In this document: piece by piece, positions 1 through 7,430 of the stretch
Layout of the letters: each line of letters opens with the position of its first letter
Position numbering within the stretch: position 1 is the first letter of the stretch
DNA from: an uncultured Parasphingopyxis sp.
GTDB lineage: Bacteria > Pseudomonadota > Alphaproteobacteria > Sphingomonadales > Sphingomonadaceae
Length of the DNA: 19,702 bases
Assembly (NCBI GenBank): GCA_905479515.1
Contig: CAJQMX010000324.1
Coordinates: forward strand, 1 to 19,702
Direction: 5' to 3'
The notes under the pieces: generated by a model
Seen by the model: only the letters and a program-made list of their open reading frames with translations
What the model was told of the DNA's origin: nothing
Databases searched by the model: none
Position numbers and translations under genes: made by a program

Positions 1-1
1 C

Positions 2-352
2 GAAATCTGGTTCGAGCCGACCTTCCACAAACATGCAGGCCAGCTCTGCCACGGCGTGCATATCCACCCCGAAGGCCGGTTCTACGATCATGACGCGTTC
101 AAGCCCTGGCGGCTGCAAGCGCTGGCTTTCAAGGCGATCCGGCGTCTTTATCCGGATTACGAGTTATGGCGCGGCAAGGACTTCGCCTATGAATATACCG
201 AAGATGTGCTGGCCATCGATGTGATCAACGGCAGCCCGTTGCTTCGGGACTGGGTGGATGATGGCGAGGCAGAGCCCAGCGATCTGGATGCGCTGACCGT
301 TCCTGATGAAATGGCATGGTCGGAAGCCCGGATAAAGATATCGGGCTATTGA
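2..352 (+). CDS. DUF1343 / NamZ-type exo-beta-N-acetylmuramidase, C-terminal part (5' end outside window)
   Basis: Only the last 116 residues are present; the frame is open from the first bases and stops at a TGA at 350-352. The visible part contains the motif EPTFHKHAGQLCHGVHIH near its start and later LAIDVINGSPLLRDWVDD. These resemble the conserved C-terminal blocks of DUF1343 proteins (PF07075), the family of exo-acting beta-N-acetylmuramidases (NamZ) that release MurNAc from peptidoglycan fragments during cell-wall recycling. Assignment is from recalled family motifs, not a search. The catalytic N-terminal half lies outside the window, so activity cannot be judged. The stop codon overlaps a possible ATG at 352 of the next frame (TGATG), so the two may be co-transcribed. 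Confidence 0.8.
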   Translation, partial: EIWFEPTFHKHAGQLCHGVHIHPEGRFYDHDAFKPWRLQALAFKAIRRLYPDYELWRGKDFAYEYTEDVLAIDVINGSPLLRDWVDDGEAEPSDLDALTVPDEMAWSEARIKISGY

Positions 353-405
353 TGCGCTCTATCTGGTTCAGGTCTCGGCAATCCAGAAGCGCGCAGACCA
401 TTGCC

Positions 406-786
406 ATGATCAAAGCAAAAACTGCAGCTCCCATATACGCCCTCATTCTTCTGGTGGCTCCGGCTGCTGCGCTCGCTAGCGATCAGGACAGGGGCGAAGA
501 GGAAGCCGTTCACCGTCTGTCTGCGGAAGAAATGGCAGAGATCAACGCAACACGCGAAGAACCCCGGATCGACGCTGAGTCATTGCTGGGCAATAATGCT
601 GATGGCAGGCCGGAGCGGCGTATTCAGAGTGAAATCGCCTTTGGCATTGGCACGAGCGGCTATCGGGAATTAAGCGCTTCGACGCTTATCCCTCTCGGCG
701 ATGAAGGCTTTCTCGCACTGGGCTTTGGTCATGTCGAAGACAATCTGCAGCGCCGCTATCATTATGGACGTGGCCCTGCTTTTTAG
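406..786 (+). CDS. Small exported protein of unknown function
   Basis: I do not recognise this 126-residue protein. From the ATG at 406 it begins with a textbook signal peptide: MIKAK, a hydrophobic core YALILLVAPAAALA, and a probable cleavage after ALA near residue 24. The mature part starts with an acidic, charged stretch. It then carries a segment rich in alternating polar and hydrophobic residues with glycines (EIAFGIGTSGYRELSASTL and a following LALGFGHVEDN), which looks like two beta strands joined by a turn. An in-frame ATG at 352 overlaps the stop of the upstream hydrolase gene (TGATG) and would add 18 residues; it would give translational coupling but a long n-region, so I prefer 406. 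The gene converges on the VIT transporter gene, 22 bases away. Envelope location is inferred; the function is unknown. Confidence 0.6.
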   Translation: MIKAKTAAPIYALILLVAPAAALASDQDRGEEEAVHRLSAEEMAEINATREEPRIDAESLLGNNADGRPERRIQSEIAFGIGTSGYRELSASTLIPLGDEGFLALGFGHVEDNLQRRYHYGRGPAF

Positions 787-808
787 GTCTTGCGCATAGC
801 TTCGCTTG

Positions 809-1504
809 CTAGACAGCAGAGCCTACAAGACTGCCGATGCCGGCCGTTGCGGCCATCGCAAGGGCGCCCCAGAACAACACCCGCCGGGTCGCTGGCCATA
901 AGGCCGCACCGCCGACCTTGGCACCCGTTGCGCCGAGCGCAGCCAGTGCGATCAGAGAAGCGAGAGCGACCAGCCAGATAGTCATGGATACTGGCGCGAG
1001 TAGCGCAATGATGATCGGCACGGAGGCCCCGGCCGTGAATGTAGCTGCGGATGTCAGCGCTGCCTGGATCGGCCGAGCCTTGGTGATCTCCGAGATGCCG
1101 AGTTCGTCCCTGGCGTGCGCACCAAGCGCATCTTTTTCCATCAACTGGGTCGCGACGATGTCAGCTGTTTCCTTGTCGAGTCCGCGCTGGCGATAGATGC
1201 CCGCCAGTTCGGCATGTTCGGCATGGGGTGCAGTTTCCAGCTCCCATTTTTCGGTCGCCAGATCGGCGCGCTCGGCGTCGGATTGTGAGCTGACAGAAAC
1301 ATATTCGCCCGCCGCCATCGACATCGCACCGGCAACCAGACCGGCGAGACCGGCGACAAGTATCTCTCCGCGCCCGGACGAGGCCGCCGCAACGCCGATA
1401 ACCAGGCTGGCCGTCGAGACGATCCCGTCATTGGCACCAAGCACCGCAGCGCGCAGCCAGCCGATACGCGAGACCTGATGGCGTTCGAAATGGTGCCCTG
1501 TCAT
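809..1504 (-). CDS. VIT1/CCC1-family Fe2+/Mn2+ transporter
   Basis: A 231-residue membrane protein of the VIT1/CCC1 family (PF01988), which moves iron or manganese out of the cytosol. Seen in the sequence: the N-terminal motif GANDGIVST (about residues 23-31), a second helix, and the motif GAMSMAAGEYVSV (59-71), both hallmarks of the family. A charged, metal-binding-type cytosolic segment rich in Glu and His follows (75-142), then three hydrophobic helices at about 146-170, 174-196 and 208-228. Length is normal. The ATG at 1504 lies two bases after the stop of the VWA gene, so the two form an operon. Metal specificity cannot be read from the sequence. No strong terminator is visible between its stop and the converging gene. 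Confidence 0.9.
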   Translation of the reverse strand: MTGHHFERHQVSRIGWLRAAVLGANDGIVSTASLVIGVAAASSGRGEILVAGLAGLVAGAMSMAAGEYVSVSSQSDAERADLATEKWELETAPHAEHAELAGIYRQRGLDKETADIVATQLMEKDALGAHARDELGISEITKARPIQAALTSAATFTAGASVPIIIALLAPVSMTIWLVALASLIALAALGATGAKVGGAALWPATRRVLFWGALAMAATAGIGSLVGSAV

Positions 1505-1506
1505 CG

Positions 1507-2685
1507 TTACGCCTTTCGCGTCAGCTCCCGCATCGCATCGTCGAGCCCATCCAGAGTGAGTCCGTACATCCGATCGTTCATCAGCTCACGGATCACCTTG
1601 GTGCTTTGCGAATAGCCCCATTGCGCCTCGGGCACCGGATTGAGCCATGCGGCGGCCGGATAGGTGTTGGTCAGTCGGTGCATCCAGACCGCGCCCGCTT
1701 CCTCATTGAAATGCTCGACCGAGCCGCCCGGATGGGTGATCTCATATGGGCTCATCGAGGCATCGCCGATAAAGATTAGCTTATAGTCATGGCCAAATTT
1801 GTGGAGCACGTCCCATGTCGGGGTACGCTCGGCAAAGCGACGACGATTGTCCTTCCACAGGCCCTCATAGGGGCAGTTGTGGAAATAGAAGAATTCGAGA
1901 TTCTTGAACTCGCTGGTCGCCGCGCTGAACAGTTCCTCGCACAGCTTGATATGGGGATCCATCGATCCGCCGACATCGAGGAACAACAGAACCTTGATCG
2001 CGTTGCGGCGTTCCGCGCGCATATGGATGTCGAGCCAGCCCTTGCGCGCCGTGCCGTCAATCGTCGAGCGAATGTCGAGCTCGTCCTGCGCGCCTTGCCG
2101 GGCGAACTTGCGCAGCCGCCTGAGCGCGATCTTGATATTCCTCGTGCCCAGTTCCTTGGTGTGATCGAGATTCTGGAATTCGCGCTTTTCCCAGACTTTC
2201 ACTGCCTTGCCATGCTTGCCCTTGCCGCCGATGCGCACGCCTTCGGGGTTATAGCCGCCATGGCCATAGGGTGATGTGCCGCCGGTGCCGATCCATTTGC
2301 TGCCGCCCTCATGGCGTTCCTTCTGTTCCTCAAGCCGCTGCTTGAGCGTCTCCATAATCTCTTCCCAGGAACCCATCTTTTCGATGGCGGCCATTTCTTC
2401 TTCGGAGAGATATTTCTCGGCAACGGCGCGCAGCCAGTCTTCAGGAAGGTCCACGGCGTCTTCACCATATGTGGTTTCGATACCCTTGAAGACTTTGGCG
2501 AACACCTGGTCGAATCGGTCGAGCAGGCCTTCATCCTTCACGAACGTCGCGCGCGCGAGGAAATAGAATTCCTCGGGCGTCCGCCGGATCACATCCTTGT
2601 CGAGCGCTTCGAGCAGGGTGAGATGCTCTTTCAGACTGGCCTGGATACCCGCTGAGCGGAGTTCATCGACAAAGGAAAAAAACAT
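1507..2685 (-). CDS. VWA domain protein, CoxE-like (MoxR partner)
   Basis: A 392-residue soluble protein of the CoxE-like VWA group (PF05762). The N-terminal half is helical and charged, followed by a Gly-rich linker with GGTSPYGHGGYNPEG (about 135-149). The VWA domain begins near residue 229 with the metal-site (MIDAS) motif FLDVGGSMD (235-243; D237, G239, S241), and FIGDASMSP (306-314) supplies a later aspartate. The usual DxSxS reads DVGGS here, a form I recall as common in this subgroup. Proteins of this kind work with MoxR AAA+ ATPases in metal-centre insertion or complex maturation. Such an ATPase is encoded at 3518-4363, but a plus-strand dehydrogenase gene lies between. The next gene on the same strand starts two bases after this stop. 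The target complex is unknown. Confidence 0.88.
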   Translation of the reverse strand: MFFSFVDELRSAGIQASLKEHLTLLEALDKDVIRRTPEEFYFLARATFVKDEGLLDRFDQVFAKVFKGIETTYGEDAVDLPEDWLRAVAEKYLSEEEMAAIEKMGSWEEIMETLKQRLEEQKERHEGGSKWIGTGGTSPYGHGGYNPEGVRIGGKGKHGKAVKVWEKREFQNLDHTKELGTRNIKIALRRLRKFARQGAQDELDIRSTIDGTARKGWLDIHMRAERRNAIKVLLFLDVGGSMDPHIKLCEELFSAATSEFKNLEFFYFHNCPYEGLWKDNRRRFAERTPTWDVLHKFGHDYKLIFIGDASMSPYEITHPGGSVEHFNEEAGAVWMHRLTNTYPAAAWLNPVPEAQWGYSQSTKVIRELMNDRMYGLTLDGLDDAMRELTRKA

Positions 2686-2786
2686 GGGGCTTTCGGTGCT
2701 CCGTAGGACTATGCTTTACGTTAACGGCAATCATGGCAGATTGTGCGCGTCGATGAAAGCGCGACATTGAACGGGAGAATGGCGAG

Positions 2787-3506
2787 ATGAGCGATTTTGC
2801 AGGAAAGCATGTACTGGTCACGGGCGGAAGCCAGGGAATTGGGTTGGCAACGGCCCATGCGTTTGTTGAAGCCGGCGCCGATGTAACAATCACCGGCACC
2901 CGCGAATCTCCATCCGGTTATGACGATGACCTGTCCGCCTTCGCCTATATCCAGTGCGAGATGAGCGACCCGGCCCAGCGCGCGACGCTGTGCGACCGGA
3001 TCACGGCGCTTGATGTGCTGGTCAACAATGCGGGCCAGTCTGGCGGTGCGAACGAATTTGAGCTGGCCACCTTCGAACGGACGATCGAAATCAACCTGAT
3101 CGCCGTGCATGACCTGTCGGAGCGCTTATTGCCTCTGCTCAGTGCGGGCGAGGGCGGGGCGGTTGTCAATGTCGGGTCCTGCTCATCCTTTCTCAGCTAC
3201 CCCAACGCGCCTGCCTATACAGCGAGCAAGACCGGGTTGCTGGGCCTGACCCGCGCACAAGGAGATGCCTGGGGTCAGCAGGGCGTGCGTTCCAATATGG
3301 TCGCCCCTGGTTTTGTCAGCACACGATTGACGGCGGGTGTCGAACAGAACGAGAGTCTCAAGGGCAAGCTCTTGCGCACCGTCCCGATGCGCCGCTTTGC
3401 AGACCCATCCGAAGTGGCGTCCGTCATCCTGTTTCTGGCGTCAGACGCGGCGAGCTATGTCACCGGCCAGTCGCTGATCGTCGATGGCGGGCTGGTGCTC
3501 CACTAG
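2787..3506 (+). CDS. Short-chain dehydrogenase/reductase (SDR), classical type
   Basis: A 239-residue NAD(P)-dependent oxidoreductase of the classical SDR family. The cofactor loop is TGGSQGIG (residues 12-19), the NNAG motif is at 80-83, and the catalytic residues are N103, S131, Y144 and K148 (YTASK). It ends with the typical SYVTGQSLIVDGG block. The start is the ATG at 2787, with GGGAG about 10 bases upstream. The substrate cannot be deduced; family members act on alcohols, sugars, steroids or acyl thioesters. The gene stands alone on the plus strand between two minus-strand genes normally found together (VWA and MoxR). It diverges from the VWA gene and converges on the MoxR gene, with 11 bases between the two stops. 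This suggests it was inserted there or that the pair was rearranged. Confidence 0.92.
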   Translation: MSDFAGKHVLVTGGSQGIGLATAHAFVEAGADVTITGTRESPSGYDDDLSAFAYIQCEMSDPAQRATLCDRITALDVLVNNAGQSGGANEFELATFERTIEINLIAVHDLSERLLPLLSAGEGGAVVNVGSCSSFLSYPNAPAYTASKTGLLGLTRAQGDAWGQQGVRSNMVAPGFVSTRLTAGVEQNESLKGKLLRTVPMRRFADPSEVASVILFLASDAASYVTGQSLIVDGGLVLH

Positions 3507-3517
3507 AGGTGTAGCAA

Positions 3518-4363
3518 TTAGTTGCCTTCGCGCCGGCTCATAAAGGCGAGTCTTTCGAACAGCATTACATCCTGCTCATTCTTGAGCAGCGCACCGTGGA
3601 GCGGCGGAATCAGGGTTTTGGTATCGCGCGATTGCAGCACCTCAAGAGGCATGTCCTCGTGCAGCAGCAGCTTCAACCAGTCGAGCAACTCGCTCGTGCT
3701 GGGTTTTTTCTTGAGGCCGGGAACGTCGCGGACTTCGTAAAAGATATCCATCGCTTTTGAGACCAGCATCTTCTGGATGTCCGGGAAATGGACGTCGATG
3801 ATTTCCTGCATCGTCTCGCGATCGGGGAATTTGATATAGTGGAAGAAGCAGCGGCGCAGGAATGCATCCGGCAGCTCTTTTTCATTGTTGGACGTGATGA
3901 CGACGATCGGGCGCTCCTTGGCGACGACCTGCTCCTTTGTCTCATAGACAAAGAATTCCATGCGATCGAGTTCCTGCAGAAGATCGTTCGGGAATTCGAT
4001 ATCCGCCTTGTCTATTTCGTCGATCAGGAGGACGGGAAGCTCGGGGCTGGTAAAGGCCTCCCACAATTTCCCCTTGCGGATATAGTTGGAGATATCATGG
4101 ACCCGCTCATCGCCGAGCTGGCCATCGCGGAGCCGGGCAACCGCATCATATTCATACAGGCCCTGCTGCGCTTTCGTCGTGGATTTGACATTCCACTCGA
4201 TCAGCGGCGCATTGATCGCCTTGGCGATTTCATGGGCGAGGACGGTTTTACCGGTTCCCGGTTCGCCCTTGACGAGCAGCGGGCGGCGCAGCGTGACGGC
4301 CGCGTTGACGGCTACCTTCAAATCATCGGTGGCAACATAATCCTTGGTTCCGTCAAAACGCAC
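3518..4363 (-). CDS. MoxR-family AAA+ ATPase
   Basis: A 281-residue AAA+ ATPase of the MoxR group, chaperone-like enzymes that act with VWA proteins to mature or activate protein complexes. Seen: Walker A GEPGTGKT (33-40), Walker B VLLIDE (111-116), sensor-1 asparagines in VVITSNNEKELPDAFLRRC (N159/N160) and arginines R170/R171 as finger candidates. Start choice: the frame could begin at a TTG at 4402 or an ATG at 4381. The GTG at 4363 has an excellent Shine-Dalgarno (AAGGAAGGA, 4370-4378) six bases upstream and gives the family-like N terminus MRFDGTKDYVATDDL. A hairpin lies upstream at 4391-4411. The expected VWA partner is at 1507-2685, on the same strand but separated by an opposing SDR gene. 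Confidence 0.92.
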   Translation of the reverse strand: MRFDGTKDYVATDDLKVAVNAAVTLRRPLLVKGEPGTGKTVLAHEIAKAINAPLIEWNVKSTTKAQQGLYEYDAVARLRDGQLGDERVHDISNYIRKGKLWEAFTSPELPVLLIDEIDKADIEFPNDLLQELDRMEFFVYETKEQVVAKERPIVVITSNNEKELPDAFLRRCFFHYIKFPDRETMQEIIDVHFPDIQKMLVSKAMDIFYEVRDVPGLKKKPSTSELLDWLKLLLHEDMPLEVLQSRDTKTLIPPLHGALLKNEQDVMLFERLAFMSRREGN

Positions 4364-4369
4364 GTGCGG

Positions 4370-4378
4370 TCCTTCCTT
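4370..4378 (-). promoter_or_regulatory. Ribosome binding site that fixes the moxR start
   Basis: On the minus strand this reads AAGGAAGGA and ends six bases before the GTG at 4363. The upstream TTG (4402) and ATG (4381) have no comparable site, and the ATG version would put this purine run inside its own coding sequence. This supports the GTG as the true start. Confidence 0.75.
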
Positions 4379-4390
4379 CATGTTTGCATA

Positions 4391-4411
4391 AAAGGCCCGC
4401 AATGGGCCTTT
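4391..4411 (-). terminator. Perfect 8-bp hairpin between the 4510-5181 gene and moxR
   Basis: AAAGGCCC-GCAAT-GGGCCTTT is a perfect 8-bp stem with a 5-base loop. Read on the minus strand it ends in CCTTTTA, so it could terminate the gene ending at 4510. The U tract is short. It also lies only 27 bases before the moxR start codon, so it could instead be a leader element of that gene. Confidence 0.55.
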
Positions 4412-4509
4412 CCGTAAACGTCAAGTTGGTACCGATAAGCGGAAGGGTTGCGCGTTGCAACCGTCGCTTGTGTCAGATTTAGGAAAGTCGTGCGGGTAGC
4501 AAGCCCGTT

Positions 4510-5181
4510 CTACCACATATCTCGCGCTGCTTCGCGGGCTTCAAGCAGGTTCCACAGGCCGCGATGCTGGGCGAGAATTTGTTCTGCGCCGAAGGCCATG
4601 GCGCGTTGGATTGCCGGATTTTCGCCGATCGTTTCGACAAGCGCCAAGGTGTCGCTGGCGACGGGAAGGGCGGATCGCGGTGCTTCCATATCAAGCTTTT
4701 CAGCAGCAGCGAAGAGAACGGCACGGATCGCTTGCCAGTCCAGCACCAGTGCGATGGCGGCCCCAAGCGCGCAGCCTGTGCGTTCGGACCGTGCAAGTGT
4801 TTCGATAGCGTGGCGCTGGCTGAGCACGGCGGTTTCACATTTGTCATGGCCCGGCGTGCTGGGCAGCGGACCTGCGGCAACGGTGAGTTGAGAGAGAAAC
4901 AGGCGTTCACGGCCAAAGCCCTTTTCAGCCTGATCAAGCCAGGTGCGGGCCTCCGGCAACGCGGTTTTCATCGATGCGAGTTCGACAACGCCCGGATTAT
5001 GGCCATGCAATATGCCCAGATAATGGACGGCATCGGCGAGATTGCGGGCGGCGTTGGTGTCACTGTTGAGTTCGGCGCTCGCTACATAGCGATGACCAGC
5101 CGACCCATCGCGTTCAATCAACGAAGGCAGGGTCGCACCGAGAGTGATTTGATCAGCGGTTTTCGCCACGCCTTGCATCAT
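4510..5181 (-). CDS. Uncharacterised, mostly helical protein
   Basis: I do not recognise this 223-residue protein. It has no signal peptide or membrane segment and reads as mostly alpha-helical, with many Ala, Leu and Glu and few motifs. The N-terminal third contains SAGHRYVASAELNSDTNAARNL cut by a polar turn, and a histidine-containing LGILHGHNPGVVELA follows. The central part (about 100-150) includes PSTPGHDKCETAVLSQRHA. The start is the ATG at 5181, with AGGGAAGAAAG just upstream; a second ATG follows immediately at 5178. It sits downstream of the dnaG-rpoD unit on the same strand but beyond a terminator, so it probably has its own promoter. It may be a sphingomonad-restricted family. Real gene status rests on its length, its ribosome binding site and protein-like composition. 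Confidence 0.7.
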   Translation of the reverse strand: MMQGVAKTADQITLGATLPSLIERDGSAGHRYVASAELNSDTNAARNLADAVHYLGILHGHNPGVVELASMKTALPEARTWLDQAEKGFGRERLFLSQLTVAAGPLPSTPGHDKCETAVLSQRHAIETLARSERTGCALGAAIALVLDWQAIRAVLFAAAEKLDMEAPRSALPVASDTLALVETIGENPAIQRAMAFGAEQILAQHRGLWNLLEAREAARDMW

Positions 5182-5331
5182 GTCTTTCTTCCCTTTGGAC
5201 CCGCGACAGACGTTGCTGCCGCTTTACGCAAGCCCCACTCATAGAGAGCGCACGTAAAGACCGGGTTTAAATGGCGTTAGGGTAGAATTGACGGAGGTTA
5301 AGAAGCGGGAACATCTGTGTCCCGAAGCGGG
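5182..5331 (-). promoter_or_regulatory. Intergenic region upstream of the 4510-5181 gene; probable promoter region
   Basis: This non-coding stretch lies between the rpoD terminator and the gene starting at 5181, so it should hold that gene's promoter, but I cannot point to convincing -35 and -10 boxes. It does contain a 7-bp inverted repeat, CTTTACG (5222-5228) and CGTAAAG (5253-5259), separated by 24 bases. No RNA gene or small ORF is evident. Confidence 0.3.
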
Positions 5332-5360
5332 AAACCGGGCAGCCTTATGCCGCCCGGTTT
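5332..5360 (-). terminator. rpoD: Intrinsic terminator of the dnaG-rpoD unit
   Basis: AAACCGGGC (5332-5340) and GCCCGGTTT (5352-5360) form a perfect 9-bp stem with an 11-base loop, 13 bases past the rpoD stop. On the minus strand the stem is followed by TTTCCC, so the U tract is short. Position and stem strength still make a terminator likely. Confidence 0.7.
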
Positions 5361-5373
5361 TCGCCATCGGTTT

Positions 5374-7407
5374 TTATTGATCCAGGAAGCTGCGCATCTT
5401 GCGGCTGCGGCTTGGATGTTTCAGCTTTCTCAATGCCTTGGCTTCAATCTGCCGGATCCGTTCACGGGTGACCGAGAATTGCTGGCCAACCTCTTCCAGC
5501 GTGTGATCGGTGTTCATCCCGATGCCGAAGCGCATGCGCAGGACGCGTTCCTCGCGCGGCGTGAGTGAAGCGAGAACCCGCGTCACCGTTTCCTTCAGGT
5601 TCGCCTGAATTGCGGCATCGACCGGAATGATCGCATTCTTGTCCTCGATAAAATCGCCGAGATGCGAATCTTCCTCGTCGCCAATTGGCGTTTCGAGAGA
5701 AATCGGCTCCTTGGCGATTTTCATCACCTTGCGGACTTTTTCGAGCGGCATGGAAAGGCGCTCGGCCATTTCTTCCGGTGTCGCTTCGCGGCCCTGCTCG
5801 TGCAGGAACTGGCGTGAGGTGCGAACAAGCTTGTTGATCGTCTCGATCATATGGACCGGGATACGGATCGTGCGGGCCTGATCCGCAATTGAGCGCGTGA
5901 TCGCCTGACGGATCCACCAGGTGGCATAGGTCGAGAATTTGTAACCACGGCGATATTCGAATTTATCGACGGCCTTCATCAAGCCAATATTGCCTTCCTG
6001 AATCAGATCCAGGAATTGCAGCCCGCGATTGGTGTATTTTTTCGCGATGGAGATAACGAGGCGCAGATTGGCCTCAACCATTTCCTTCTTGGCGATCCGT
6101 GCTTCGCGTTCTGCCTTTTGCACCATGTTGACGATGCGGCGGAATTCGGTAAGCGAGGTGCCGGTTGCCTGGCTGATGTCGGAAATTTCGGTGCGGATAC
6201 GGTCAACCGCTTCGGCTTCATTGTCGGCGAATTTCTTCCATTTCGCGTCAATCTTGGAGACTTTTTTCAGCCAGCCATCTTCCAGTTCACGGCCGATATA
6301 TTCCTCAAGGAAAGACCGGCGAGGCACTTTGTGCCGCTCGGCAAGGCGCAGCATCTGCCCGCCAAGCGCCGTGAGGCGGCGGTTGAAGCTGTAGAGCTGG
6401 TCAACCAGATACTCGATCTTGGTTGCATGGAACTGCACGGCTTCGACTTCGGCCGTCAGCTCTTCGCGCAGATTCTGGTAGCGCGTTTCCTGTGCTTTGG
6501 TGAATTCGTCGCCGCCGCCCAATGCGTCAAGCCGGCGTTCCTGCAGTTTGGAAAAGCTGCGATAGAGTTTCGTGATCCGGGCGAAGCTTTCAAGTGCAGC
6601 CGGTTTCAGCGCCTCTTCCATCTGGGCCAGAGAAAGCTGGTTGTCGTCTTCCTCTTCCTCGGCCTCACGGCGGCGCTTGGCAGCCGCATCTTCGGTGCCG
6701 TCGGTTTCTGCGTCGTCCTCATCATCGTCGCCACTGTCTTCATCGAAATCGTCGTCGTCGTCATCCTTGATCGTGACGCCAGCGGTTTTCTCTGAAATCT
6801 CGCCCGTATCGTCATCATTCTCGACATCTTCGAGCGACGGACCCTTGGTCAGCATGGCTTCGAGATCGAGGATCTCGCGCAGCTGCATCTCTTCGTTATT
6901 CAGTGCGTCTGACCATTCGATGATCGCGTTAAAGGTGATCGGGCTTTCGCAAAGGCCCATGATCATCATGTCACGGCCCGCTTCGATCCGCTTGGCGATG
7001 GCGATTTCGCCTTCGCGGCTGAGCAGTTCCACCGCGCCCATTTCGCGCAGATACATACGCACAGGGTCATCGGTACGGTCGCCGGTAGTCTTGGCTTTTA
7101 CCGGTGCTTCGAGCGTTTTCTTCTCTTCGCCGTCAACGGCTTTGGGTGCAGATTTGGCTTCAGCAGCCTCTTCTTCGCCGACATCTTCATTCTCGACGAT
7201 GTTCACGCCCATCTCGGACAGGGCCGACATCACATCCTCGATCTGTTCAGACGCCATCTGATCCTGCGGAAGCGCTTCGTTCAGCTCGTCATAGGTCAGA
7301 TACCCACGCTTCTTCGCCTTGGTGATCAGCTTCTTGATCGCCGTCTGATTGAGATCGATAACAGGAGCATCACCGTCCGGTTGCTCCGCCACTTTTGCTT
7401 TAGCCAT
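5374..7407 (-). CDS. rpoD: RNA polymerase primary sigma factor RpoD (sigma-70)
   Basis: The housekeeping sigma factor directs RNA polymerase to -35/-10 promoters. All regions are visible in the 677 residues: region 1.1 (about 20-65, [12 protein letters not shown]), region 1.2 ([12 protein letters not shown], 113-124), a long non-conserved insert, region 2 ([19 protein letters not shown] onward, 447-510, including the -10-reading helix with [14 protein letters not shown]), region 3, and region 4 with the helix-turn-helix [21 protein letters not shown] (638-658, split here by region boundaries). Residues 215-254 are a highly acidic run of Asp and Glu interrupted by KRRR. The start is the ATG at 7407, with AAGGG seven to eight bases upstream. 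It lies 23 bases after the dnaG stop, so the two are co-transcribed. Confidence 0.99.
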   Translation of the reverse strand: MAKAKVAEQPDGDAPVIDLNQTAIKKLITKAKKRGYLTYDELNEALPQDQMASEQIEDVMSALSEMGVNIVENEDVGEEEAAEAKSAPKAVDGEEKKTLEAPVKAKTTGDRTDDPVRMYLREMGAVELLSREGEIAIAKRIEAGRDMMIMGLCESPITFNAIIEWSDALNNEEMQLREILDLEAMLTKGPSLEDVENDDDTGEISEKTAGVTIKDDDDDDFDEDSGDDDEDDAETDGTEDAAAKRRREAEEEEDDNQLSLAQMEEALKPAALESFARITKLYRSFSKLQERRLDALGGGDEFTKAQETRYQNLREELTAEVEAVQFHATKIEYLVDQLYSFNRRLTALGGQMLRLAERHKVPRRSFLEEYIGRELEDGWLKKVSKIDAKWKKFADNEAEAVDRIRTEISDISQATGTSLTEFRRIVNMVQKAEREARIAKKEMVEANLRLVISIAKKYTNRGLQFLDLIQEGNIGLMKAVDKFEYRRGYKFSTYATWWIRQAITRSIADQARTIRIPVHMIETINKLVRTSRQFLHEQGREATPEEMAERLSMPLEKVRKVMKIAKEPISLETPIGDEEDSHLGDFIEDKNAIIPVDAAIQANLKETVTRVLASLTPREERVLRMRFGIGMNTDHTLEEVGQQFSVTRERIRQIEAKALRKLKHPSRSRKMRSFLDQ

Positions 7408-7430
7408 GTAAACCCTTGCGTTCTTTGCCG

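Noticed and set aside
4564..5244. 226-codon plus-strand frame opposite the 4510-5181 gene
   Set aside because: Both strands are open here. The minus-strand frame has a good Shine-Dalgarno and a balanced protein composition, while the plus frame has many Cys, Gly and Arg and no site, so I kept the minus gene, with some uncertainty.
6572..7261. Serine-rich 229-codon plus-strand frame opposite rpoD
   Set aside because: The serine runs are the reverse reading of the acidic Asp/Glu codons of RpoD; this is a shadow frame.
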